This document shows, piece by piece, positions 32,885 to 41,852 of a stretch of DNA of 64,000 nt. The stretch spans positions 558,001-622,000 of the forward strand of contig NZ_CP108454.1 in the NCBI RefSeq assembly GCF_036240795.1, read 5' to 3'. The notes under the pieces are model-generated. The model was not told the DNA's origin. It did no database searches and was given only the letters and a program-made list of their open reading frames with translations. Numbering within the stretch: the first letter of the stretch is position 1; every line of letters starts with the position of its first letter. The translations under genes were made by a program, and so were the position numbers. The stretch comes from Streptomyces sp. NBC_01268. Lineage in GTDB: Bacteria > Actinomycetota > Actinomycetes > Streptomycetales > Streptomycetaceae.

Positions 32885-34164
32885 CAGCCGCGCTGCTTGT
32901 CGATCTCGCCCTGGGCCTTCTTGACCGCCTGGGCCAGGAGGCCGGCGGCGTCGCCGTCACCTGCGGCGATCTTGACCGCGGCCGCGTTGAAGGCGCTGCT
33001 GACCGCGGTGTCCCAGGTGCCGGGGTTGTGCTTGCCGTACCGGTCCGCGAGGGTGACGGTCTCCTTGGCGGTGCCTTCGGACAGCGCCTTGGTGGTGGCC
33101 GCCACGGACCTGCGGGGCGGCACGTGGAAGCCGTAGCTCTCGGCGAAGTCCTTCTGCAGGTCGGCCTGCTGGATCCACAGCCACTGGGCGAACTTCTTCG
33201 CCGCGTCCAGCTTCTTGCTCTTGGCGTTGACGCAGCTGGTCCAGCCGCCGACCCGGACGGCGGGCGACCCGCCGGCCTTGAAGGCGGGCCAGGGGATGAC
33301 GCCGAAGTCGTCGCCGAGAGCGGACTTGACGGCGGGCATCGCCCACAGGCCGCACCACTGCATCGGCACGACCCCCTGGGTGAGGGCGGCCGGGTCCCAC
33401 CAGTCGGTGGTGAAGCCGAGCAGCAGCGACTCGTCGTCGTGCAGGCGCTTGAGCCCGGTCAGCGCTTCGAGCGCCTGGGGGGAGCCGAAGGCCACCTTCC
33501 CTTCGCGGGAGACGAGTTCACCGCCGTTGGACCAGACGGCGAGGATCGCGGAGTCGCCGAGGCCGTCGTTGCCGACGAACAGGCCCTTGCCCTTGCCGGT
33601 GGTCAGCGCCTTCGCGGCGGCGACCAGGCCGTCGTAGCTGGTGGGCGGGGTGATGCCGGCCTTGGCCAGGGTGCTCTTGCGGTAGTAGAGCATCATGACG
33701 TCGTCGATCATCTTGATGCCGTACAGCTTGCCGTCGACGGTGACCAAGTCGATCGCGTTGCTGTTGAAGTCGGTCTTGGCGGTGCCGTAGACGTCGTCCA
33801 GGGCGGCGATCTGACCGCGCCGGGCCAGGCTCTCGTTGAAGTCGCCGATCTCGAACACGTCGGGGGCCGCGTCGGTGAGCAGCGTCGCGTTGAGCTTGCC
33901 GGCGTAGTCGCCGGGGACCCAGGTGACCTTCACCGCGATGTCCGGGTGAGCCTTGGTGAAGGCGGTGGCGTAGCGGAGCGCGGCCTGCTGGGTGCCGGTC
34001 TCGCCGTAGGCGTGGTACCAGACGTTGAGGGTGGTCTTCGCGCCGGAACCGGACGCGCCGGTGGGGTCGGTGCTGCAGGCGCTGGTCAGGACGGTTCCGG
34101 CGGCGACCAGCAGCGATCCGGTCAGGAATCCCCGTCGGCTAAGCTCGGTTCTGCGTGCGCTCAT
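32884..34164 (-). CDS. Sugar-binding lipoprotein of CUT1 transporter
   Basis: A 426-residue family 1 extracellular solute-binding protein. The N-terminus combines a twin-arginine motif (SRRGFLTG) with a lipobox (LTSAC, Cys about residue 30), suggesting Tat export and lipid anchoring. The mature part shows the cluster-1 fold with NVWYHAYGETG, FTKAHPDIAVKVTWVPGDY and WWDPAALTQGVVPMQWCGLWAMP. ATG 34164 follows AAGG at 8-9 bases; the frame is open upstream but the signal fixes the start. It is the first transporter gene, with TGATG coupling to MalF. The ligand is unknown. The promoter is presumably in the 162-base gap behind the ROK gene. Confidence 0.93.
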   Translation of the reverse strand: MSARRTELSRRGFLTGSLLVAAGTVLTSACSTDPTGASGSGAKTTLNVWYHAYGETGTQQAALRYATAFTKAHPDIAVKVTWVPGDYAGKLNATLLTDAAPDVFEIGDFNESLARRGQIAALDDVYGTAKTDFNSNAIDLVTVDGKLYGIKMIDDVMMLYYRKSTLAKAGITPPTSYDGLVAAAKALTTGKGKGLFVGNDGLGDSAILAVWSNGGELVSREGKVAFGSPQALEALTGLKRLHDDESLLLGFTTDWWDPAALTQGVVPMQWCGLWAMPAVKSALGDDFGVIPWPAFKAGGSPAVRVGGWTSCVNAKSKKLDAAKKFAQWLWIQQADLQKDFAESYGFHVPPRRSVAATTKALSEGTAKETVTLADRYGKHNPGTWDTAVSSAFNAAAVKIAAGDGDAAGLLAQAVKKAQGEIDKQRG

Positions 34165-34326
34165 GTCGCATCCTTCTGTGAGGGTGGGGCGGTGCGGGTG
34201 TGCTACCTGGCCGGTGCCTTCGACAGTGCTTGCCGGCAGTGGAGGGCACTGGCCAGGGAGTCGTACGGGTCGGCCGCGCGCGAACGGGGTGGGCCGCACG
34301 CGAGCCGTGGTGGCGGCCTTGGCGGT

Positions 34327-35535
34327 TCAGCCGGAGCCGGTCGCGGCGGTGGCCGCGTACTGCGGGAAGAGCGCCTGGATGGCGACGGCGGCGGCGCCGC
34401 GGGACCACTCCTCCCAGGGCAGCGGGCGGAGCAGCAGCGGGCACCGGGACGCCGCACCGAAGGCGTGGGCGGCGAAGGCGTCCTTGATGTGGCGGCCGAA
34501 CAGGTCGTAGGCGGCCAGTCCTTCACCGCTGACCACGACGCGCTCCGGGCCGACCAGGTTGACCAGGGTGGCGATGCCGACGCCGATGGCGCGGCCGGCC
34601 CGGGCGAAGGCCTCCCGGGCCGCCGGGTCGCCCTCGCGGGCCAGTTCGACGACCTCCTCGAAGGCCAGCGCGGGCCGTCCGGTGGCCTCGCGGACCGCGC
34701 GGAGGATCGCGTCGGTGGACGCGAGTGCCTCGACGCAGCCGTTCGCGCCGCAGCGGCAGCGCGGTCCGGTCTGGTCGACGCAGATGTGTCCGACCTCGCC
34801 GGAGACGCCGTAGGCCCCCCGGAGCAGCTCCCCGTTGACGACGAGGGCGGAGCCGATGCCCGCGCCGATGGTGACGAGCGCGAAGTAGCCGGTGCCGATG
34901 CCCTCGCCGAACCAGTGCTCGGCGACGGTCAGGGCCCGTACGTCGTTCTCGACGGTGACGGCGAGGCCGGTGGCGGCGGTGAGCAGCGCGGCGAGCGGGA
35001 CGTCGCTCCAGCCGAGGAGGCCGGAGTGGCGGACCAGGCCGCTGTCGCGGTCGACGTCACCGGACACGGCGACCCCGACATGCCGGGTACGGTCGCGGAA
35101 CTCGGGCTCGCTGTCAAGTAGTTGATCGAGGAGAGCGGCGAACGCCGCAGCGACGGTGTCCGGTTCGCAGTCGTCCAGGGGCAGCATCGCCGTGACGCGG
35201 ATGCCGGCCCGCAGGTCGCACACCGCGCCGAAGAGGTGGTCGGGGCTGACCTTGACGCCCACGAAGAACTCCCGGTCGGGGGCGACCGCGAGGGGGTTGA
35301 CGGGCCGTCCGGCGCCGGGAGCGGTGCGCTCCGGCGGGAGTTCGTAGAGGTAGCCGTCGTCGATGAGCGGCCGGGCCGCCTTGGTGACGGCCGTCGAGGA
35401 GAGTCCGGTGCGCCGCGCCAGCTCCACCCTGCTGAGCGGTCCTTCCGCCAACAGGAGGGCGAGGACCGCGGTTTCGGCGGGTGCGCTGACCAGAGGCCGG
35501 GAGTGATGTCGAAACACGGGTGAAACGTAGAGCAA
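34327..35535 (-). CDS. ROK family transcriptional regulator
   Basis: A 402-residue ROK protein with an N-terminal MarR-like HTH (about 20-75; LSRVELARRTGLSSTAVTKAARPLIDDG), then a sugar-kinase-like domain. The ROK zinc/cysteine motif is CRCGANGCVEALAS, preceded by EVGHICVDQTG. The phosphate-binding loop region is degenerate, which favours a sugar-sensing repressor over a kinase. TTG 35535 is chosen because GGAAGAAG sits 8 bases upstream; GTG 35517 is an alternative without a binding site. It reads in the same direction as, and directly upstream of, the transporter and hydrolase genes and is divergent from the GH36 gene, so it probably represses both in the absence of a free sugar. Confidence 0.92.
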   Translation of the reverse strand: MLYVSPVFRHHSRPLVSAPAETAVLALLLAEGPLSRVELARRTGLSSTAVTKAARPLIDDGYLYELPPERTAPGAGRPVNPLAVAPDREFFVGVKVSPDHLFGAVCDLRAGIRVTAMLPLDDCEPDTVAAAFAALLDQLLDSEPEFRDRTRHVGVAVSGDVDRDSGLVRHSGLLGWSDVPLAALLTAATGLAVTVENDVRALTVAEHWFGEGIGTGYFALVTIGAGIGSALVVNGELLRGAYGVSGEVGHICVDQTGPRCRCGANGCVEALASTDAILRAVREATGRPALAFEEVVELAREGDPAAREAFARAGRAIGVGIATLVNLVGPERVVVSGEGLAAYDLFGRHIKDAFAAHAFGAASRCPLLLRPLPWEEWSRGAAAVAIQALFPQYAATAATGSG

Positions 35536-35693
35536 ATAAATAACTTCTTCCAGTATTGATTTCCTGTCAGACCTCGCCCTACGCTCGTGGCCGCCTCCGT
35601 GCCTTCCGCCAAGGGGCCTTCGCCGAGGGCGCGTTCACGCCGTGCCGCCCCGGCTCCACCCCCGTTCCTCTCCGCACGTCAGGGGACTCATCC
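35536..35693. promoter_or_regulatory. Divergent control region between ROK and GH36 genes
   Basis: A 158-base region with an AT-rich patch (35531-35561) including AAATAAATAA. On the plus strand TTGATT (35556-35561), 18 bases, and TACGCT (35580-35585) form a good promoter, with a leader of about 100 bases before GTG 35694. The AT-rich patch is the natural site for ROK binding to control both directions. Confidence 0.55.
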
Positions 35694-37823
35694 GTGCTCG
35701 ACACGCTCCCTCCCGTCACCTTCGACCCCGCGCTCGGCCTCGCGGTCCTGCGCACGCCGAACAGCCAGTACGCGGTGCTCATCGGCGCCGACGGCAGCCC
35801 GCGGCACCTGTACTGGGGGCGCCCGCTCGACAGCGCCGTCCTCGCCGCGCTCCCCGAGGCGGTGTCGCCCGCCGCGAGCAGCTTCGAGGCCGACGCGGCC
35901 GCCGACGAGCTCGCGCCCCAGAGCGGCGCCCGCTTCGGCCCGGCCGGCCTCCAGGTCCGCTTCGCGGACGGCACCCGTGGCGTCCAGTGGCGCTTCGCGG
36001 GTGCCTCGGTCGACGGCGGCGAACTGCGGCTGCGGCTGGACGACCGGCGCCGCCCGCTGCGCACCGAGCTGTGCTACCGGGTGCGGCCCGACAGCGACGT
36101 CGTCGAGCGCTGGACGGAGCTCACCCACACCGCGCCCGAGGCCGATCCGGCACTGCCCGTCACCGTCGAGCGGCTGGACTCCGCCTCGTGGACCGCGCCC
36201 GCGCTGGCCGACTACCGGCTCAGTCACCTGGTGGGCGGCTGGAACAGCGAGTTCCAGCTCCGCGGCGACCGCCTCCCGGTCGCCGAGACCGTGCTGACCA
36301 GCAGGCGGGGCCTCACCGGCCACCACGCCAACCCCTGGCTGGCCCTGGACGACGGCACCGCCTCCGAGGAGCGGGGCGAGGTGTGGAGCACCGCCCTCGC
36401 CTGGAGCGGCAGCTGGCGCGTCACGGTCCACCGCGACCCGGTCGGCCGCACCACCTGGACCGGCGGCTTCGGCCACGAGGGGCTCAGCTGGACGCTGCGC
36501 CCGGGCGAGACGCTGCGCACCCCGACGTACGCCGGGCTGTACACGCCGGACGGCTTCGGCGCGGCCAGTCGCGGCTGGCACGAGCACCTGCGCCGGCACG
36601 TCCTGCCGGAGCCCGAGCGGGACCGGCCGGTCCTCTACAACTCCTGGGAGGCGACGGGCTTCGACGTCGACCAGGCCGGGCAGATCCGGCTGGCCCGGCT
36701 CGCCGCGGGTCTCGGGGCCGAGCTGTTCGTCCTGGACGACGGCTGGTTCGGCGCCCGCCGCAGCGACGAGGCCGGGCTCGGCGACTGGAGCCCGCGTCCC
36801 GAGGCCTTCCCCGAGGGCCTGACGCCGCTCGCCGACGAGGTGCACCGCCTCGGCATGGACTTCGGGCTCTGGGTGGAGCCGGAGATGGTCAACCGCGACA
36901 GCGAGCTCTACCGCGCGCACCCCGACTGGGTCCTCCACTCCCCCGAGCTGGACGCCACCGAACTCCGCAACCAGCTGGTGCTGAACTTCGCCCGCCCCGA
37001 GGTGGAGTCCTGGGCCTGGCAGACCCTCGACCGGCTGGTGCGCACCCACCGGGTCGACTGGCTCAAGTGGGACGCCAACCGGGCCTTCACCGAGGCCGGG
37101 TGGGCCGGTCACCCCGACCCCGACCGCCTCTGGATCGACCACACCCGGGCCGTCTACCGGATCATGGACCGGCTGCGGGCCGAGCACCCCGGGCTGCGGA
37201 TCGAGGCGTGCGCGGGCGGCGGCGGCCGGGTCGACCTCGGCATCCTGTCCCGTACGGACCAGGCCTGGGTCTCCGACAACACCGACCCCGTCGACCGCAT
37301 CGGCATCCAGCACGGCTTCAGCCAGCTCTTCCCCGCGCGGGCCATGGCCGCCTGGGTCACCGACAGCCCCAACATCACCACCGGCCGGCGCACCCCGCTG
37401 CGCTTCCGCTTCCACGTCGCCATGGCCGGGGCGCTGGGCATCGGCGGGAACCTGACCGAGTGGAGCGACGAGGAGCTGGCGGAGGCCGCCGAACTCGTCG
37501 CGCGCTACAAGGAGATCCGCCCGCTCGTCCAGCGCGGGATCCAGCACCGCGTCACCCCGGCCGGACCGGTCCACGCCGTCCACTACGCGGCGCCCGACGG
37601 CGACGACCACGTGCTCCTCGTCTGGCGCCCCACGACCCGCTTCGGGCATGCCCCGGCCCCGGTGCGACTGCCCGCGCTCGACCCGACGGCGCACTACCTG
37701 GACCCGGACCGGGACGAGGTGCACAGCGGGGCCGTCCTGGTCCGCCAGGGCCTCGACCCGCGCCTGCCCGAAGGGGACCACGCGAGCCGGCTGATCCGGC
37801 TGCGCCGCGTCACGCCCGCCTAG
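35694..37823 (+). CDS. Alpha-galactosidase, GH36
   Basis: A 709-residue cytosolic GH36 enzyme that releases alpha-1,6-linked galactose (raffinose, galactomannan side chains). Signatures are NSWEATGFDVDQ, FVLDDGWFGARRSDEAGLGDW, LWVEPEMVNRDSELYRAHPDW, the nucleophile Asp in WLKWDANRAF, and the acid/base Asp region WVSDNTDPVDRIGIQHG with SQLFPARAMAAWVTDSPN. No signal peptide. GTG 35694 with AGGGGA 7 bases upstream is preferred; the open frame to 35556 has no conserved sequence. The promoter is divergent from the ROK gene. A GC hairpin (37851-37868) 28 bases after the stop may terminate transcription. It belongs functionally to the adjacent glycan locus. Confidence 0.93.
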   Translation: MLDTLPPVTFDPALGLAVLRTPNSQYAVLIGADGSPRHLYWGRPLDSAVLAALPEAVSPAASSFEADAAADELAPQSGARFGPAGLQVRFADGTRGVQWRFAGASVDGGELRLRLDDRRRPLRTELCYRVRPDSDVVERWTELTHTAPEADPALPVTVERLDSASWTAPALADYRLSHLVGGWNSEFQLRGDRLPVAETVLTSRRGLTGHHANPWLALDDGTASEERGEVWSTALAWSGSWRVTVHRDPVGRTTWTGGFGHEGLSWTLRPGETLRTPTYAGLYTPDGFGAASRGWHEHLRRHVLPEPERDRPVLYNSWEATGFDVDQAGQIRLARLAAGLGAELFVLDDGWFGARRSDEAGLGDWSPRPEAFPEGLTPLADEVHRLGMDFGLWVEPEMVNRDSELYRAHPDWVLHSPELDATELRNQLVLNFARPEVESWAWQTLDRLVRTHRVDWLKWDANRAFTEAGWAGHPDPDRLWIDHTRAVYRIMDRLRAEHPGLRIEACAGGGGRVDLGILSRTDQAWVSDNTDPVDRIGIQHGFSQLFPARAMAAWVTDSPNITTGRRTPLRFRFHVAMAGALGIGGNLTEWSDEELAEAAELVARYKEIRPLVQRGIQHRVTPAGPVHAVHYAAPDGDDHVLLVWRPTTRFGHAPAPVRLPALDPTAHYLDPDRDEVHSGAVLVRQGLDPRLPEGDHASRLIRLRRVTPA

Positions 37824-37967
37824 CACGCGGACGTCCGCCGCACCCCGGTTCGCGGCGGCTCCGCCGCGGCACCCTGCCCGTACCCCTCGGCCGACACCGC
37901 CGCCGGGCGGCTCCCCCAGCCGCGCGGCGGCGGCACCACGCCCGCCCCACGACCCTTTGGACCACCC

Positions 37968-38813
37968 ATGGAGACCTCCCGCGTTCTGGTGATCGGCATC
38001 GACGGCGTACGCCTCGACCTGCTCCCGGAACTGGACACCCCGCACCTCGACGGGATCGCCCGCGCCGGCTTCCTCGCACCCGTCGAGGTGGACGCCACCA
38101 CCCCCACCATGTCGGGCCCCTGCTGGACGACGATCGTCACCGGCGTCGGCGTCACCAAGCACGGCGTCTGGGGCAACCGCCTCGACGGCAACCGCCTCGA
38201 CGTCTTCCCGGACTTCACGACCCGGCTCGCCGCCGAGTGCGGACGCCGGACCTTCGCGGTCGGCGGGTGGGCGCCGCTCTTCCTCGCCAAGGAGGGCGGC
38301 CCGCTGTTCGTGGCGCCCACCCGCCTCGGCTACGTCGCCCCCGCCGAGGACACCCCCGAGGCCTGGGAGGAGGCCGACGAGCGGGTGACCGCCGAGGCGG
38401 AACACCTCCTCGGCCTCGACGAGGACCTCCACGCCGGCTTCGTCTACCTGGGCGCCGTCGACGAGACCGCCCATTTCGTGGGCTGCGGCAAGGAGTACCG
38501 GGCGGCGGTCGAGGCCGCCGACCGGCGGCTCGGCCGCGTCCTCGACGCCGTACGCGGGCGGCGCGAGCGCGCGGGCGAGGAGTGGACGGTCATCGCCGTG
38601 ACCGACCACGGGCACCGGGACGAGGGCGGGCACGGCGGGCGCAGCACCCTCGAACGCACCGCCTGGATCGCGGCGTGCGGCCCCGGCCTGCCCGCCGGGA
38701 AGGCTCCGTCGGCGCCGCTCCACCACGCCGATGTCGCCGCGCACGTCTACACCGCGCTCGGCATCGCCCCGGACCCGCACTGGACCCTGGACGGCCGGGC
38801 CTTCTCCGTCTGA
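37968..38813 (+). CDS. Alkaline-phosphatase superfamily phosphodiesterase (NPP-like)
   Basis: A 281-residue member of the type I phosphodiesterase/nucleotide pyrophosphatase family. Metal and nucleophile sites are visible: VIGIDGVRLDLL (metal Asp), TPTMSGPCWTTIVTGV (nucleophile Thr/Ser region), GAVDETAHFVG and VTDHGHRDEGGHGG (metal Asp-His). No signal peptide, so it is probably cytosolic. It cleaves phosphodiester or phosphonate/sulfate-type bonds; the substrate is unknown. It follows the alpha-galactosidase by 144 bases on the same strand and could be cotranscribed, suggesting a role in processing a phosphorylated glycan or sugar-nucleotide, which is speculative. ATG 37968 is the first start with full domain coverage. 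Confidence 0.87.
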   Translation: METSRVLVIGIDGVRLDLLPELDTPHLDGIARAGFLAPVEVDATTPTMSGPCWTTIVTGVGVTKHGVWGNRLDGNRLDVFPDFTTRLAAECGRRTFAVGGWAPLFLAKEGGPLFVAPTRLGYVAPAEDTPEAWEEADERVTAEAEHLLGLDEDLHAGFVYLGAVDETAHFVGCGKEYRAAVEAADRRLGRVLDAVRGRRERAGEEWTVIAVTDHGHRDEGGHGGRSTLERTAWIAACGPGLPAGKAPSAPLHHADVAAHVYTALGIAPDPHWTLDGRAFSV

Positions 38814-38988
38814 GCTCGGGTCCCGTGGGCACGCCGCCGGACGTCCTTCCCTTTCCCTGGCGGGTTTTTGACGCTCCCTTGAGGCAACCCACAGGTTCCT
38901 CCCACCGTCCTCACGGGACGAGGGGGGCACCAGGGACGGGGGACGCCCGGGGGACCGGGACACCGCAGGTGCCCTCACGAGACCGATC

Positions 38989-41802
38989 GTGAGGAAGACC
39001 GCTTTGATACGTGTCACACGCGGCGTGACCACCGCCGTGGCGCTGGTCGCCATAGCGGCTGCGTCGCCCTCGCCGGCGTACGCGCAGCCGTCACCGGGAT
39101 CGCCGTCGGCGTCGCCGGGGAGCCGGGCCGGGGACGCCGGCCTCCCCGAGGGCTGGCAGATCTCCGGCACCGGCGCCGACAGCCACCTGGTGTGGACCTC
39201 GCCCGAGCCCGTCCGCATGGGCGACGCCCGGGTCGAGTTCCGTGCCGGGGACCGGCTGCTCGGCCTTCCGGAGGCCCAACGGGACGGCCGGACCTTCCGG
39301 TTGCCCCTCGGCGACGTCCGGATCGACAAGAACTCCGACCTGCGGGTGACGGCCGGCGGGCGGCGGCTCGACACCGCCGCGCCCGCCCGCTCGGCCCACG
39401 TCCGTCCGTCGGCCCCGGCCGCGCGCCCGCAGGCGCCGCTGCCCGCCAACGAGGTGGACCCGGGCAAGCCCGGCCCGTACCGGACGACCGGCGGCGAATA
39501 CGCCCTGCGTTCCGTCTCGTTGCCCGGCTTCGCCAAGCCCGTCGAGATGCGCGCCATGGTCGTCGGCCCGACGAACGCTCCGGGCCGGCGCCCGGTGGCC
39601 CTGTTCCTGCACGGCCGCCACGCCACCTGCTACAAGCCCGGCACCGAGGACATGACCGGTGAGTGGCCGTGCGCCCCGGGCACCCAGCCGATACCCAGCC
39701 ACCAGGGGTACCTCAAGGCCCAGAAACTGCTGGCCTCGCAGGGTTACGTGACGGTGTCCATCTCCGCCAACGGCATCAACGGGCAGGACTGGCAGTCCGA
39801 GGACGGTGGCGCGCAGGCCCGCTCCTCCCTCGTGCGCCAGCACCTCGCCCGCTGGGCCACCTGGGCGGCGAACCGGCCCTCCGCGCCGGCCGTCGTCCGC
39901 GGCACCGCGCCCGCCGACCTCTCCCGCGTCCTGCTCGTCGGTCACTCCCGTGGCGGCGAGGGCGTCAACCGGGCGGCGCTCGACAGCCTCTACCCGGCCC
40001 CCGCCGACCAGGACGGCTACCGCGGCCCGGTGCGCTGGAAGATCCGCGGCAACGTCCTCATCGGACCCACCGTCTTCGGCCAGAACCCGGCCCCCGACGT
40101 GCCCTCCACGACCATCCTGCCGGGCTGCGACGGCGACGTGTCCGACCTCCAGGGCCAGATCTACGTCGACGGCACCCGCGGCGTCAGCCAGGGCGCCGCC
40201 CTGCACAGCGCCGTCTACATGGTCGGCGCGAACCACAACTACTTCAACAGCGAGTGGACCCCGGGCCAGGCGAAGGCGTTCGCCTACGACGACTTCTCGT
40301 CCGAGGACGGCACCGACCCGCTCTGCAGCCCCGGCACCCGGACCCGGCTGACCGCCGACCAGCAGCAGACCGCGGGCGCCACCTACATCGCGGCCGCCGC
40401 CCGCCTGTTCGTCGGCGGGGACGACAAGGTCCGCCCGCTCCTCGACGGCACCGGCCGGCGCGCGCCCTCGGCCGGCCCGGCGCAGGTCGTCACCCACGCC
40501 GTCGGCGGGCGGCGCACGCCGGCCTTCCTGCCCGGCCCCTCGGTCACGGTGTCCGGCAGCGGCGGGCGCCTGTGCGCCCAGGTCGACCCGAACGCCGCCC
40601 GCTCCTGCCTGCCGCCCGAGGAAGGCGGCTCGCCGCACTTCGTGTACTGGGAGGCCTCGCCCGAACCCGGCCGTGACGCCGTCGCGCTGCGCTGGACCAA
40701 CCCGGGCGCGCCCGTGACGGTCCGCTCGAAGCAGCCGGTCTCGCTGGCGGGCTCCGAGTCCCTGGCGCTGCGCCTGATCGTGCCGCCGAACACCACCGGC
40801 ACCCAGCTGGACGTCGCCGTGACCGACGCCGCCGGGAAGCGCGCGGTCCTGGGCCGCGCCCGCGTGGACGGCATGCCGGGCAGCCCCCGGACCGCGTCCT
40901 CGTGGGCGCGCGAGATCCGCGTACCGCTGTCCGCCGCGTCCCGGGCCCGTCTCGACCTGAAGCGGATCGCCTCGCTCGAACTGACCCCGCGCAGCCGCGA
41001 CGGCCGCGCCTGGCTGATGGACGCCTGGGGCTGGCGCCCGGGTACTCCGGCGGTCCGCCCGGGCGCGCTGGCGCGCGTCGACATCGGGCGCCTGTCGGTG
41101 CAGGAGGGGAACTCGGGGGTCCGCACGTACCGGGTCCCGGTCCGGGTCTCCGGGCAGGGCAGCGGCCAGGTCCGCCTGTTCGTCCCCAAGCCGGACAGCG
41201 ACCAGGTGACCTCCCGTCTGGTGACGGTGCGCCCCGGGCGCCAGGACATCGTCGTCCCGGTCACGGTGCGGGGCAACACCCGCTTCGGCTACGACCTGTC
41301 GCAGGACGCGTTCGTGAAGGCGGTGCGCGGCGTCGTGGTCGGCGCCCACCGCGGCGGGGTGACCGCCCGGAACGACGACCCCATGCCGAAGGTGACGCTG
41401 ACGCCCGTCGCGGACGACGTGACCGAAGGCGCGGCCCTGACCTGGCGGGTGACGCTCTCGGAGCCCGCCGACGTCGACATCATGGGTGCCATCGTCCTGG
41501 AGCCCGTGACCGGTGGGGCCGAGCTGTCCACGGCGGACGTCGACCGGAGCTGGCTGGAGGAGCAGCTCGGGCACGTGCCCGACCCGCCGGTGGCGCTGTC
41601 CCGGGCGATGGAGGGCAGCGGCCTGTACCTGGGCGTGAACATCGCGGCCGGGCAGACGAGCACGGAGCTGCGGGTCCCGACCGTCAAGGACGGGATCGCC
41701 GAGCCGGCCGAGTCGCTGCGGGGGCAGCTGACCACGTACGACGCCGACTGGGACCCGGTCCCGGGCCCGGTGATCACGGGGACGGTGCGGGACGCGGCGT
41801 GA
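38989..41802 (+). CDS. Large secreted alpha/beta-hydrolase with C-terminal Calx-beta-like region
   Basis: A 937-residue secreted protein. A signal peptide (about 1-32, ending SPAYA) precedes a beta-rich N-terminal region, then an alpha/beta hydrolase fold (about 160-480) with oxyanion region LFLHGRHATCY, nucleophile elbow GHSRGGEG and late-domain GANHNYFNSEW containing the probable catalytic His. After about residue 690 come two Calx-beta-like segments (VQEGNSGVRTYRVPVRVSG; DVTEGAALTWRVTLSEPADV), which in other proteins aid binding or adhesion. The substrate is unknown. GTG 38989 is used, but TTG 39004 with GAGGAAG just upstream has the better binding site and also gives a good signal peptide. 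It appears monocistronic and is convergent with the DUF998 gene. Confidence 0.88.
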   Translation: MRKTALIRVTRGVTTAVALVAIAAASPSPAYAQPSPGSPSASPGSRAGDAGLPEGWQISGTGADSHLVWTSPEPVRMGDARVEFRAGDRLLGLPEAQRDGRTFRLPLGDVRIDKNSDLRVTAGGRRLDTAAPARSAHVRPSAPAARPQAPLPANEVDPGKPGPYRTTGGEYALRSVSLPGFAKPVEMRAMVVGPTNAPGRRPVALFLHGRHATCYKPGTEDMTGEWPCAPGTQPIPSHQGYLKAQKLLASQGYVTVSISANGINGQDWQSEDGGAQARSSLVRQHLARWATWAANRPSAPAVVRGTAPADLSRVLLVGHSRGGEGVNRAALDSLYPAPADQDGYRGPVRWKIRGNVLIGPTVFGQNPAPDVPSTTILPGCDGDVSDLQGQIYVDGTRGVSQGAALHSAVYMVGANHNYFNSEWTPGQAKAFAYDDFSSEDGTDPLCSPGTRTRLTADQQQTAGATYIAAAARLFVGGDDKVRPLLDGTGRRAPSAGPAQVVTHAVGGRRTPAFLPGPSVTVSGSGGRLCAQVDPNAARSCLPPEEGGSPHFVYWEASPEPGRDAVALRWTNPGAPVTVRSKQPVSLAGSESLALRLIVPPNTTGTQLDVAVTDAAGKRAVLGRARVDGMPGSPRTASSWAREIRVPLSAASRARLDLKRIASLELTPRSRDGRAWLMDAWGWRPGTPAVRPGALARVDIGRLSVQEGNSGVRTYRVPVRVSGQGSGQVRLFVPKPDSDQVTSRLVTVRPGRQDIVVPVTVRGNTRFGYDLSQDAFVKAVRGVVVGAHRGGVTARNDDPMPKVTLTPVADDVTEGAALTWRVTLSEPADVDIMGAIVLEPVTGGAELSTADVDRSWLEEQLGHVPDPPVALSRAMEGSGLYLGVNIAAGQTSTELRVPTVKDGIAEPAESLRGQLTTYDADWDPVPGPVITGTVRDAA

Positions 41803-41805
41803 CGC

Positions 41806-41850
41806 GACCTGACCTGACCTGACCTGATCTGACCTGACCTGACCTGACCG
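41806..41850. repeat. GACCT pentanucleotide tandem repeat
   Basis: Nine consecutive 5-base units, seven GACCT exactly plus GATCT (41826-41830) and GACCG (41846-41850). It fills the gap between the convergent hydrolase and DUF998 stop codons. It looks like a slipped-strand microsatellite and may vary in length between strains. Confidence 0.95.
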
Positions 41851-41852
41851 GA

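Noticed and set aside
37851..37868. Terminator after GH36
   Set aside because: The GC hairpin has a 2-base loop and may arise from composition alone, so it is mentioned but not listed as a feature.
35688..39626. 1312-codon minus-strand open frame opposite GH36 and the phosphodiesterase
   Set aside because: Shadow frame; both sense genes have intact catalytic motifs and this frame spans several gene boundaries.
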